DNA of 64,000 bases from an uncultured Lachnospiraceae bacterium (GTDB lineage Bacteria > Bacillota > Clostridia > Lachnospirales > Lachnospiraceae). Location of the stretch: contig CADACD010000010.1 of the NCBI GenBank assembly GCA_902786365.1, positions 1 through 64,000 of the forward strand, written 5' to 3'. Under the pieces are notes generated by a model. That model worked only from the letters and a program-made list of their open reading frames with translations. It made no database searches and was not told the origin of the DNA. Below are positions 42,201-49,764 of this stretch, one piece after another. Position numbers and translations under genes: made by a program. Position 1 is the first letter of the stretch. Each line of letters starts with the position of its first letter.

Positions 42201-42352
42201 ATGAGAAGGTAATCGAAATCTTAAATGGAAATAAAGAAACCATCATGTCAGATGTACTTGCAACAGAAATTGTGACGGGAAGTACAGACGGATATGAGAA
42301 AGAATGGAATATCAACGGTGAGGATGTAGTGCTTGCTGTGAAGAAAAATTAG
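39206..42352 (+). CDS. ileS: Isoleucine--tRNA ligase (type 2-like)
   Basis: This 1048-residue class I synthetase charges tRNA-Ile. It contains the HIGH motif as PHIGHV in KPHIGHVLTRVIKD, the editing domain, and KMSKS in QKMSKSKGNAVDPF. The length, the HVLTR sequence and the absence of a C-terminal CxxC...CxxC zinc finger fit the eukaryote-like IleRS2 group rather than IleRS1 of about 930 residues. IleRS2 enzymes are typically insensitive to mupirocin, so natural resistance is a reasonable inference. Expression should respond to tRNA-Ile charging through the upstream T-box. AAGGAAAGGAAGAG precedes the ATG. Confidence 0.95.
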   Translation: MYEKVSTNLNFVEREKKTEQFWKDNDIFRKSMENRKEGETYTFYDGPPTANGKPHIGHVLTRVIKDMIPRYRTMKGYMVPRKAGWDTHGLPVELEVEKLLGLDGKEQIEEYGLDPFITKCKESVWKYKGMWEDFSGTVGFWADMDNPYVTYNDDFIESEWWALKQIWDKGLLYKGFKIVPYCPRCGTPLSSHEVAQGYKDVKERSAVARFKVKDEDAYILAWTTTPWTLPSNVALCVNPNETYVKVKTADGYTYYMAEALTEKILGGDKPTAPFEIVERYVGKDLEGKEYEPLFDCALDIVAKQHKKGYYVVCDTYVTLTDGTGVVHIAPAFGEDDAKVGRNYDLPFVQLVNSKGEMTEETPYAGVFCKKADPMVLKDLDAKGLLFDAPKFEHSYPHCWRCDTPLIYYARESWFIKMTAVKDDLVRNNNTVNWMPESIGKGRFGDWLENIQDWGVSRNRYWGTPLNIWECECGCQHAIGSREELEQMSGNSEAKTVELHRPYIDAITIKCPQCGKDMHRVPEVIDCWFDSGAMPFAQHHYPFENKEIFEQQFPAQFISEAVDQTRGWFYSLMAESTLLFNKAPYENVIVLGHVQDENGQKMSKSKGNAVDPFDALAEHGADAIRWYFYTNSAPWLPNKFHAKAVTEGQRKFMGTLWNTYAFYVLYANIDEFDPTKYALEYDKLSVMDKWLLSKLNSTVKAVDDNLDKYRIPEAARALDEFVDEMSNWYVRRSRERFWAKGMEQDKINAYMTLYTALVTISKAAAPMIPFMTEDIYQNLVRSIDKNAPESIHLCDFPVVDEKLIDKKLEEDMEDLLEVVVMGRACRNASNIKNRQPIGQMYVKADFDLSEFYTDIIADELNVKKVAFTDDVRDFSSYSFKPQLKTVGPKFGKQLNEIRTALAEVDGNDAMDEVNATGTLKLSLPSGEVVLEKDDLLIDIAQKEGYVSDSDNKITVVLDTNLTEELLEEGFVREIISKVQTMRKEAGFEVMDKITIYAKDNEKVIEILNGNKETIMSDVLATEIVTGSTDGYEKEWNINGEDVVLAVKKN

Positions 42353-42371
42353 CCTTGCAACGAATCAACAG

Positions 42372-42414
42372 ATATCTGCAATATACAATTTTGTGTATTG
42401 CAGATATATTTTTT
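42372..42414 (+). terminator. ileS terminator
   Basis: A perfect 12-bp stem (42372-42383 with 42396-42407) is followed by ATTTTTT. It lies 20 bp after the ileS stop codon. Confidence 0.9.
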
Positions 42415-42570
42415 AGGTTAAAATTTCTGACAAATTCCTATTTTGTATTCAAATTACAAAGCAAATGTCTAATACTTAGACAAAACGTAAATGTATAATA
42501 AGAATTTTCATTGATACAATAATGTAAAGTTGTTTTTATAAACGGATTTTACTTAAACAATTCATTTATG

Positions 42571-42628
42571 TTGAAAGAAATAAATGAAAGAAAGGATAAC
42601 TGCAGATTCCGATTTCTTTCAATTTTTT
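42571..42628 (+). terminator. Possible attenuator before the double-HTH regulator
   Basis: TTGAAAGAAAT (42571-42581) pairs perfectly with ATTTCTTTCAA (42612-42622), followed by six T. It ends 46 bp before the regulator's ATG. With the ileS terminator already at 42372-42414, this second one would terminate transcripts entering the regulator gene. The rest of 42353-42673 is AT-rich with TATAAT at 42494-42499. Confidence 0.6.
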
Positions 42629-42673
42629 ATTTTGGAAGTATCATTATGAAAATTATATGCATGGGAATAAAGA

Positions 42674-43414
42674 ATGTCAGAAAAATATGTTGATATTGGT
42701 AATAGGCTTGGATATGTGAGAAATTATATATTGAATATGACACAGGAATATATGGCAGAAAAACTGGGAATATCGGTTGAATATTACAGACTGTTAGAAA
42801 AAGGAAGATATCTTCCGAATATAGATGTGATAAATATGCTTCACACTATTTATGAGGATATAGATTACATTCTGCTCGGCACGAAGACTAATGAAAGTAA
42901 ATTTGCTGATATTTTCATAGATGTGGGAGAGGTTAGGCGTGAAAATATATGTAATATTCTGATATTTAAAATCAGAGGGATCTTAACTCAAAATGTAAGT
43001 GAACAGAGTGATTACAGGGCTAACATTTATGAGAAATCACAGGTAGCAGTGATTAGAGAAAATGAAAATAATGAAATTACTCCTGACGACAGGATTAGGG
43101 AAATACTACTTGGTGAACATAATTATGGAACTACAAATAGTAGTAAAATCAATAATGAGAAGGTGAGTAATGAAGAGATTGCAAAAGATATGAATAAAAG
43201 CCAGAGGACGGTTACAAGATGGCTTAACGGTAAGGCAACGCTTAAGTCGGATATGGTTATGACGATTTGTAAAAAATACGGATATTCTCCGTCATATATA
43301 TTGTATGGAGAGCTTAACAGTAATTCAAGAATTGACAAGTATTATGAAATATTAAATGATAAAGACAAAGAAAAAATCATGGAATTTGCACAAATGCTGG
43401 TAAAATATATATAG
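42674..43414 (+). CDS. Transcriptional regulator with two XRE-type HTH domains
   Basis: This 246-residue protein appears to carry two Cro/CI-type helix-turn-helix units. One spans about residues 8-60 (RNYILNMTQEYMAEKLGIS, then YYRLLEKGRYLPNIDVI). The other spans about 165-215 (SNEEIAKDMNKSQRTVTRWLNGKATLKSDMVMTICKKYG). Both end in a similar D-YILLG or SYILYGE segment, suggesting internal duplication. The linker between them shows no known ligand domain. Targets are unknown. It lies downstream of a terminator-like hairpin and upstream of a divergent gene pair. The ribosome site (GGGA) is weak. Confidence 0.75.
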   Translation: MSEKYVDIGNRLGYVRNYILNMTQEYMAEKLGISVEYYRLLEKGRYLPNIDVINMLHTIYEDIDYILLGTKTNESKFADIFIDVGEVRRENICNILIFKIRGILTQNVSEQSDYRANIYEKSQVAVIRENENNEITPDDRIREILLGEHNYGTTNSSKINNEKVSNEEIAKDMNKSQRTVTRWLNGKATLKSDMVMTICKKYGYSPSYILYGELNSNSRIDKYYEILNDKDKEKIMEFAQMLVKYI

Positions 43415-43430
43415 AAAGAATAAAGAAAAA

Positions 43431-43488
43431 CAGGTTGCTGTATGGAACAAAACGGCATCATCTATTGCATGTCTTGTACAGCGGCCTG
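43431..43488. other. Hairpin between the regulator and the convergent small gene
   Basis: CAGGTTGCTGTA (43431-43442) pairs with TACAGCGGCCTG (43477-43488) through 12 bp with two G-U pairs. It starts 17 bp after the regulator stop codon. It lacks a good T tract on either side but is placed as a shared terminator for the converging genes. Confidence 0.45.
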
Positions 43489-43604
43489 TCTCTAAAATAG
43501 TTGTATTATCTTACCACCATCAACTTCTTATCAACAATTCTGGTACAGCTATGAATTATCTGTAAATTGCTTTTTAAATTTATGAAACAAATTCATAGAC
43601 GGTT

Positions 43605-44030
43605 TTATACAGAACCAGGTTCAGAAACACCGGCATGAATTTTGATAAAGTTTTTGATGTCTTTTACGGAACGGAAGTTGTAACCAAAAGTATCAATCTG
43701 ATATTCATAACATGCTGCATTAATTTCGTCTAAAGCAATTCTGGACTGATGCTGTGGAAGTCTTGAAATAAAATCTTTCATAAGACGGTAGAACTCGTCC
43801 ATTGTGTTAAACTTATATGCAGATACCCATGCCACAAACAGGCATAAAGTAAAGTTTCTTACAGTTTCCATCGTATCTGCTATTTTAATTTTATTAACAA
43901 TAGCCATATATTCATCATAAGATAAGTCAATAATATCATGGACTTTAACATTTGCGCCCATCTGGGATTCAAAAATATCTGCAAGAATCTTCTGGATATC
44001 TGAAAAATTATTAGAATCTGACCACTTCAT
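43605..44030 (-). CDS. Small protein of unknown function, divergent from the ABC transporter
   Basis: This 141-residue protein shows no motif I recognise. It is mostly helical in composition, with a mildly hydrophobic stretch (NFTLCLFVAWVSAY, about 59-72) too short and mixed to call a membrane segment. I start it at ATG 44030, with AGGAGAGG 8 nt upstream. The frame is open on to 44624, but that part is antisense to the lipoprotein gene. It is transcribed divergently from the transporter from promoters that share a -35 box, which suggests a functional or regulatory link with it. Confidence 0.7.
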   Translation of the reverse strand: MKWSDSNNFSDIQKILADIFESQMGANVKVHDIIDLSYDEYMAIVNKIKIADTMETVRNFTLCLFVAWVSAYKFNTMDEFYRLMKDFISRLPQHQSRIALDEINAACYEYQIDTFGYNFRSVKDIKNFIKIHAGVSEPGSV

Positions 44031-44082
44031 ATGTAACACCTCTCCTATAAAAAATAGAAATATAATAATTATGTTTAACTGG

Positions 44083-44134
44083 ATTATAGCACACTTAACT
44101 AAGTATTGCAAAATAAAACTGCACGTTATATAAT
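44083..44134. promoter_or_regulatory. Divergent promoters sharing one self-complementary -35 box
   Basis: TTGCAA at 44106-44111 is its own reverse complement. On the + strand it is followed after exactly 17 bp by TATAAT (44129-44134), driving the transporter. On the - strand it is followed after exactly 17 bp by TATAAT (44088-44083), driving the 43605-44030 gene. The - spacer also contains a small dyad, ACTTA-AC-TAAGT (44093-44104). Two polymerases could not occupy the site at once. Confidence 0.8.
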
Positions 44135-44199
44135 TTCTTGTGAATGCCAGTTGAGTTTCAGCTGTAAAGACATATGTAATAGAAAGGCAGGATGAGATT

Positions 44200-45273
44200 A
44201 TGACGGAGAACATGGTAAAAAAGACTAATACGTTTAGAAAATTAATCGCATTAATGATGGCAGTGATGCTGGTTGCGGTTATCGTATCTGGTTGTGGAGA
44301 AAAGAAATCTGATGGTGATACAAAGGATAATGTGACACAAGGAGAAGAAAGCTTTGTTGGTGAGGATTTTACCCAGGAAGATGCAAGGGAATACAATGTT
44401 GCAGTATTAAAAGGACCTACAGGAATTGGATTTGTCAAGGCATGGGATGACAGTGAGAAGCTGGAAACATTTAATGTATACAACTGTACAGCATATGGAG
44501 CAGCAGATGAGATTACAGCAGGAATTGTCAAAGGAGATATAGATATAGCAGCAGTACCTTGTAATCTGGCATCTGTTTTATATAATAAGACAGGCGGAAA
44601 AATCAAGATTGCAGCAATAAACACACTTGGAGTACTGTATATAGTTTCAGATGCAGATGATATAAATTCAGTAGAAGATTTGAAGGGAAAGACGATTTAC
44701 ACAACCGGACAGGGAACAACACCGGAGTATACGTTGAATTATATATTAAAAGAGAATAGTTTGACACCGGGTGAAGATGTCAAAATTGAGTACAAGTCAG
44801 AGGCGTCAGAAGTGGCAGCTCTTATGAGTGAATCAGATGATGCAATTGCAATGCTTCCGCAGCCATATGTGACAACTGTTTTACAAAAGAATGAAAATAT
44901 AAAGATTGTTCTTGATATGACAAAAGAGTGGGACAAGGTTTCTGATGAAAAGCTGGTGACAGGAGTTGTCATTGTAAGAGATGAAGTGATTGAAGAAAAT
45001 GAAAAGGCATTTGAGCAGTTTTTAACTGATTATGAAAATTCAGTAAAATTTGCAGAGGATAATGTTGATGAAACGGCAAAACTTGCGGATTCACATGATA
45101 TTATCAAGGAAGAAGTCGCAAAACAGGCAATTCCTTATTGTAACATATGTTTTATCAAAGGAGATGAAATGAAATCGACAGTCAAGGCATACCTCGGTGT
45201 ATTGTATGAAGCAAATCCACAGTCAGTCGGAGGAGAAGTGCCTGATGATAATTTATTTTATATTGGAAAATAA
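44200..45273 (+). CDS. ABC transporter substrate-binding lipoprotein (NitT/TauT type)
   Basis: This 357-residue extracellular solute-binding protein has a signal peptide (about 12-30) and a lipobox VSGC giving a lipidated Cys32. The mature domain resembles the NMT1/SsuA-like family (VAVLKGPTGIGFVKAWDD, DIAAVPCNLASVLYNKTGGK, TTGQGTTPEYTLNYIL), which binds nitrate, sulfonates, taurine or thiamine precursors. The substrate here is not determinable. It is followed by a permease-ATPase fusion gene, giving a complete importer in two genes. The operon starts from the shared -35 divergent promoter. AAAGGCAGG precedes the ATG. Confidence 0.88.
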   Translation: MTENMVKKTNTFRKLIALMMAVMLVAVIVSGCGEKKSDGDTKDNVTQGEESFVGEDFTQEDAREYNVAVLKGPTGIGFVKAWDDSEKLETFNVYNCTAYGAADEITAGIVKGDIDIAAVPCNLASVLYNKTGGKIKIAAINTLGVLYIVSDADDINSVEDLKGKTIYTTGQGTTPEYTLNYILKENSLTPGEDVKIEYKSEASEVAALMSESDDAIAMLPQPYVTTVLQKNENIKIVLDMTKEWDKVSDEKLVTGVVIVRDEVIEENEKAFEQFLTDYENSVKFAEDNVDETAKLADSHDIIKEEVAKQAIPYCNICFIKGDEMKSTVKAYLGVLYEANPQSVGGEVPDDNLFYIGK

Positions 45274-45359
45274 TATGATGTTGAGGTCGAAGAGTATTTT
45301 GAACTTAGTATCATAATATATAGGGCTTTAAAATATTCAAAAAGCGAGATGGAGGCCAT

Positions 45360-46820
45360 ATGAGAAATTTAAAAAAATCTGCAAAAAATATTTTTATGTT
45401 GATGATTGCTGTTATTTTTTGGATTCTCATATGGTATTTTTATGCTCATAAGGTAGACAGCAGTATATTTTTGCCAACGCCAAAAGAAACCTTAAAAACA
45501 TTATTTGTTCTTATAAAGAATAAAATTTTTTGGAAAATTGTATGCACATCGTTTCAAAGGATTTTAAAAGGTTTTATTATTGCTGTACCGGCAGGCATCA
45601 TTTTGGCGGCAATATCTGCTTTTTTTGTGGTAATAAAGGTATTGATTGAACCCTTTATGAAACTGATAAAGTCAGTTCCGGTTGCCTCGTTTACGATTCT
45701 GATTCTTCTTTGGATAAATTCAGAAAATCTTTCGACAGTAATTTCTTTTTTTATGGTTCTTCCGGTAGTATATATCAATGTATTGCAAGGCTTCGAAAAT
45801 GTTGATACTGATATGATTGAAATGGCAAAAGTGTATAAAATATCATTTGCAAAGAAAATTCGATTTTTATATCTGCCATCTGTTTATCCTGCATTTATTT
45901 CGGCGTGCAGGATAGGAATAGGATTATGCTTCAAGTCAGGAATTGCAGCAGAAGTAATAGGTTTACCGGCAGATTCTATAGGAAGTGAATTATATAAAGC
46001 AAAATTGTACCTTATGACAGAAGAGCTTTTTGCGTGGACAATAGTGATTATTCTAATGAGTGTTTTATTTGAAAATATCTGCATATATATATTAAATATA
46101 ATAAGCAGGAGAATGAAAAAAGTTGGAGTGCAGGGAGTAAAAGAGTCTCAAAAGGATAAGGCAGTTCAAACAGATGAGATAAATCATGGAGGGAAGCATT
46201 ATGCTGATGAGAGTACGAAACATTATTATGTACGTGTCGGAAACATCAGTAAATTTTATGGAGGAAAATGTGTGCTTAAGGATATTTCTTTTACCGTAAC
46301 AGCTGGTGAAGTGTTTTGCGTGATGGGAGAATCGGGAATTGGTAAAACCACATTGATGAAGATAATAATGGGAATTGTAAAGCAGGATTTAGGACAGATA
46401 GTGATGGAAAGTGGGAAAAATAAATTAACAGTTGTTTTTCAGGAAGACAGATTGTTAAAAAATGTAGATATTTATACAAATCTGTATTTTGCACTACATG
46501 ATGATAAAAATTTTAATGATAAAATACCGGTTATTGATTTGCATTTAAAACAAACACAACTTGAGGGTCTTGGAAGAAAAAAAGTGAAAGAGTTAAGTGG
46601 AGGAATGTGCAGGAGGGTTGCGATAATCAGGGCAGTTATCGCAAATCCTGACATATTAATTCTTGATGAACCATTGAATGGGCTTGATGATAACACAAAA
46701 GATATAATGATAGAATATATAAAAATGTATTGTAGTGATAAAATTGTCATAATGGTAACGCACAACATAGAGGATGCAAAGAAAATGGGTGCAAAAATTT
46801 TTCGGATTGATGACATATAA
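45360..46820 (+). CDS. Fused ABC transporter permease and ATPase
   Basis: This 486-residue protein joins two parts that are normally separate. Residues 1-250 form a SsuC/TauC-like permease with about six membrane helices and the EAA-type loop near 155-175. After a hydrophilic linker (about 251-288), residues 289-486 form an ATPase with Walker A GESGIGKTT (323-331), Q-loop VVFQED, signature LSGGM, Walker B ILILDEP and H-loop VTHN. A dimer of this protein plus the upstream lipoprotein would make a full importer. The reading frame is uninterrupted, so it is a true fusion and not an annotation artefact. Confidence 0.9.
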   Translation: MRNLKKSAKNIFMLMIAVIFWILIWYFYAHKVDSSIFLPTPKETLKTLFVLIKNKIFWKIVCTSFQRILKGFIIAVPAGIILAAISAFFVVIKVLIEPFMKLIKSVPVASFTILILLWINSENLSTVISFFMVLPVVYINVLQGFENVDTDMIEMAKVYKISFAKKIRFLYLPSVYPAFISACRIGIGLCFKSGIAAEVIGLPADSIGSELYKAKLYLMTEELFAWTIVIILMSVLFENICIYILNIISRRMKKVGVQGVKESQKDKAVQTDEINHGGKHYADESTKHYYVRVGNISKFYGGKCVLKDISFTVTAGEVFCVMGESGIGKTTLMKIIMGIVKQDLGQIVMESGKNKLTVVFQEDRLLKNVDIYTNLYFALHDDKNFNDKIPVIDLHLKQTQLEGLGRKKVKELSGGMCRRVAIIRAVIANPDILILDEPLNGLDDNTKDIMIEYIKMYCSDKIVIMVTHNIEDAKKMGAKIFRIDDI

Positions 46821-46869
46821 TACAGGAATCCGACAATCAGATAAAATAAAAGAATAAATAGGCAGTCAA

Positions 46870-48120
46870 TTGAATCGTAAAAGAAGTGGGGAATCAAATA
46901 GAAATATGAGTGAGGGTAATATAGTTATAGTGATTGACCCGGGACATGGAGGACTGGGGGGAGGTGCAGATGATGGGGCGAGTTATAATGGAATTACGGA
47001 GCGTTATATCAATACTGCAACTGCAAAGGCTATGTGTGAGGAATTATCAAAATATGATAATGTAAAAGTATATCTCACGCGTGATAATCCTAATCAGGCA
47101 ATGACACTTAAGCAGCGTGCGGAATTTGCATCAGATATGGGGGCAGATTATCTGATTAGTATACATTATAATGCATCAGAGGAACATCTCATTTATGGAA
47201 GCGAAGTGTGGATACCAAGTATTGGAGAATATTATGCCCAAGGTTATGGAATTGGCAAGGCAGTTTTGGATGAGTTTCAAGATATGGGCCTTTATTTAAA
47301 AGGTGTAAAGACAAGAGTGGGTGACGGCAATGATGAATATTATGGAATCATACGTGAGAGTGAGAAGCTCAATATTACAGGAATGATTATAGAACATTGT
47401 TATATTGATAATGGAAGAGATTATGCATATTATGGTAATGATGATGCTTATGTAAGGTTTGGGAAGGCAGATGCGACAGGAGTTGCAAAGGCTTTAGGAC
47501 TTAAGAGTACAGAGCTTGGAAAAGATTATACTATGTATAAAGGCATAGACATAGCTATTCCAGATTCAAGGGTATATCAGGATGAAACGCCACCTGAGGT
47601 AATATTAAAAAAATGCAGCAGTAACGGAAATGGAATAGTGGAAATCGTAATACATGCACAAGACAGTGAATCAGAAATCAGTCATTACGCCTATTCATTT
47701 GATGGTGGAAATACATATTCAGAACTGTTTGAATGGCATGACAGAGATGGTGATAATGAAGAAAGCATTACTATTATGAACGTGAGACAAAACAGAGCAG
47801 ATGTGGTGGTGAGAGCATATAACAATTATAATCTGTATTCAACTTCAGAAATGGTTGTATTGAATGGAATTAATGGAGTATTTGAAGAAGAAAATATTTC
47901 AGAAAGTGTAGAAAGCACTTTAACCGTGGACCAACAAAATAATGTTATATCAAATGAAAAAGTGAGGTATGATAACAGAAGAACAGCTATGGTAATCGTT
48001 ATTCTGCTGTTTATAATAATTTTAACACTATTTTTTAAAAGCGCTATTGCAGCATCGCTAAAGAAGTGGTACCATAGCATAAAAGATATTATTCTAAAAA
48101 ATGGAAAGGATGAAAAATAG
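46870..48120 (+). CDS. N-acetylmuramoyl-L-alanine amidase (Amidase_3) with C-terminal membrane helix
   Basis: This protein of up to 416 residues has a zinc amidase domain at about 17-215. The likely zinc ligands are H26 (DPGHGG), E44 (GITERY) and the histidine of SIHYNAS; the catalytic glutamate is in IIEHCYIDN. A middle Ig-like domain follows (SHYAYSFDGGNTYSELFEW). One hydrophobic helix lies at about 372-395, with a basic tail. I see no N-terminal signal peptide, odd for an enzyme that cuts peptidoglycan outside the cell. The start is TTG 46870 by frame; ATG 46906 is an alternative, and neither has a strong ribosome site. Confidence 0.85.
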   Translation: MNRKRSGESNRNMSEGNIVIVIDPGHGGLGGGADDGASYNGITERYINTATAKAMCEELSKYDNVKVYLTRDNPNQAMTLKQRAEFASDMGADYLISIHYNASEEHLIYGSEVWIPSIGEYYAQGYGIGKAVLDEFQDMGLYLKGVKTRVGDGNDEYYGIIRESEKLNITGMIIEHCYIDNGRDYAYYGNDDAYVRFGKADATGVAKALGLKSTELGKDYTMYKGIDIAIPDSRVYQDETPPEVILKKCSSNGNGIVEIVIHAQDSESEISHYAYSFDGGNTYSELFEWHDRDGDNEESITIMNVRQNRADVVVRAYNNYNLYSTSEMVVLNGINGVFEEENISESVESTLTVDQQNNVISNEKVRYDNRRTAMVIVILLFIIILTLFFKSAIAASLKKWYHSIKDIILKNGKDEK

Positions 48121-48125
48121 AAAAG

Positions 48126-48428
48126 ATGGTTAAACATATTATTTTATGGCAGTTAAAAAATGAATTGTCAGAAGAGGAAAAGACAGAGGTCCTAAAAGGA
48201 ATCAAGGAAGGACTTGAGGGACTGAAAGGCGTGGTTCCTGAAATTATTGATATTCATGTACAGACAGAAAAATTGTCTTCATCAAATGCAGATGTGATGC
48301 TAGATTCTACATTTGCAACAGAAGAAGATTTGAAAAGATATGCAGTTTCACCGGAACATGTGAAAGTTGCAAATGAGAAAGTAAGACCATATACAGAGAC
48401 AAGAACATGTATCGATTTTAAAGTGTAA
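48126..48428 (+). CDS. Dabb-family (stress-responsive A/B barrel) protein
   Basis: This 100-residue protein is a single Dabb ferredoxin-like domain, recognisable from MVKHIILWQLK at the start, the LEGLKGVVPEI region and the DLKRYAVSPEHVKV segment. Such proteins form dimeric barrels; most have no known function, though some relatives are enzymes. It starts 5 bp after the amidase stop codon and may be co-transcribed with it. A strong terminator follows. Confidence 0.88.
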   Translation: MVKHIILWQLKNELSEEEKTEVLKGIKEGLEGLKGVVPEIIDIHVQTEKLSSSNADVMLDSTFATEEDLKRYAVSPEHVKVANEKVRPYTETRTCIDFKV

Positions 48429-48480
48429 GTAGTTTATTATGAATCAGTAAGTATAAAGATGTTTATCATCAAAATAAAAT

Positions 48481-48528
48481 AATAACAGGCAGAAATGAGA
48501 AATAATTTTTCGATTTCTGCCTGTTATT
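48481..48528. terminator. Terminator between convergent genes (Dabb gene and prs)
   Basis: A perfect 16-bp stem (48481-48496 with 48513-48528) lies between two converging genes. T-containing sequence follows on the + strand, and A-rich sequence lies before it, so it may act in both directions. Confidence 0.85.
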
Positions 48529-48544
48529 GTTATTAATTTATAAA

Positions 48545-49723
48545 TTATATTTGTTCGCCATTTCGATATCTGTCAATACAGTCCTGGATGCGTGTCACAG
48601 GATCCAAAAGACTGCTGATAGAAGCATCATGGTTCAGTGTATCAATAATAAGAGCAATATATTTACTCATATCACAGCTGATGAAGTACGGTCTTGATAG
48701 AATCTCAGGAGTCTGGTAGGTAAGGTTTGTTGTAAGAACCTTATCAAAGAGACCTTCCTCATAAGCCTTATCAAATTTCTCAAGTCCGTTAGTGAACAGA
48801 CCGAATGTAGCAGCCATGAATACGCGGCGTGCTTTTCTCTTTTTAAGCTGTGTAGCAACATCTATCATTGATTCACCGGAAGAAATCATGTCATCAATTA
48901 TAAATACATCTTTGCCTTCTACACTGGCACCAAGAAATTCATGTGCAACAATAGGGTTACGTCCATTGACAACTTTACTGTAGTCACGACGTTTGTAGAA
49001 CATACCCATATCTATTCCGAGTACATTGGCAAGGTAAATAGCTCGTCCCATACCACCTTCATCAGGACTTATCATCATCAGATGATCAGCATCAATCTGT
49101 AAATCTTTTACATTTCTAAGTAATCCTTTCACAAACTGATAAGCAGGCTGAACAGTTTCGAAACCTTTAAGAGGAATCGCATTCTGTACACGAGGGTCAT
49201 GTGCATCAAAAGTGATGATATTTTCAACACCCATATCAGTAAGTTCCTGTAATGCAAGTGCACAGTCAAGAGATTCTCTGCCTGTACGCTTGTGCTGTCT
49301 GCCTTCATATAAGAATGGCATAATGACAGTAATTCTTCTGCCTTTACCGGCAACAGCAGCAATAATACGTTTCAAATCCTGATAATGGTCATCAGGCGAC
49401 ATGTGATTTGTATAACCACAAAGTGAATATTCAATACTATAGTTAGTCACATCAAGCATGATATAAAGGTCTTTACCTCTTACAGATTCGTTGATGGTAC
49501 CTTTTGCTTCACCTGAACCAAATCTTGAAATCTTAGCATCGATTAAATAAGAATCTTTCTGATAACCGGCAAAAGCGATTGTATGCTTATGTTCATTTTC
49601 TCTGTCATTTCTCCATGCTGAAATATATGCATCGACTCTTTTTCCGATATCCTCAAAACTATTAAGTGAGATAATTCCAAGGGGTCCTACGGGTATAGTT
49701 GCTAAATCTTTTTCTTCTAACAT
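48545..49723 (-). CDS. prs: Ribose-phosphate pyrophosphokinase (long form)
   Basis: This 392-residue enzyme makes PRPP from ribose 5-phosphate and ATP, feeding purine, pyrimidine, histidine and tryptophan synthesis. It is about 75 residues longer than classical Prs. Recognisable parts are the FDAHDPRVQNAIP segment (in place of DLHADQIQGFF), ISPDEGGMGRA, the catalytic loop KRRDYSKVVNGR, and the PRPP loop DDMISSGESM. The divergence from consensus means allosteric control may differ. The start has GGAGGTT upstream. A promoter with an internal dyad precedes it, so it can be expressed apart from the dnaD-dnaI genes upstream. Confidence 0.9.
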   Translation of the reverse strand: MLEEKDLATIPVGPLGIISLNSFEDIGKRVDAYISAWRNDRENEHKHTIAFAGYQKDSYLIDAKISRFGSGEAKGTINESVRGKDLYIMLDVTNYSIEYSLCGYTNHMSPDDHYQDLKRIIAAVAGKGRRITVIMPFLYEGRQHKRTGRESLDCALALQELTDMGVENIITFDAHDPRVQNAIPLKGFETVQPAYQFVKGLLRNVKDLQIDADHLMMISPDEGGMGRAIYLANVLGIDMGMFYKRRDYSKVVNGRNPIVAHEFLGASVEGKDVFIIDDMISSGESMIDVATQLKKRKARRVFMAATFGLFTNGLEKFDKAYEEGLFDKVLTTNLTYQTPEILSRPYFISCDMSKYIALIIDTLNHDASISSLLDPVTRIQDCIDRYRNGEQI

Positions 49724-49764
49724 AATAAACCTCCGATGATTTTTCTGTAGTTAATCCAAATAAA

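Noticed and set aside
44031..44624. The reading frame of the 43605-44030 gene continues open across the promoter and antisense to the lipoprotein gene, giving a 339-residue candidate.
   Set aside because: The extension overlaps two consensus promoters and the lipoprotein coding region. ATG 44030 has a strong AGGAGAGG site, so only the shorter protein is credible.
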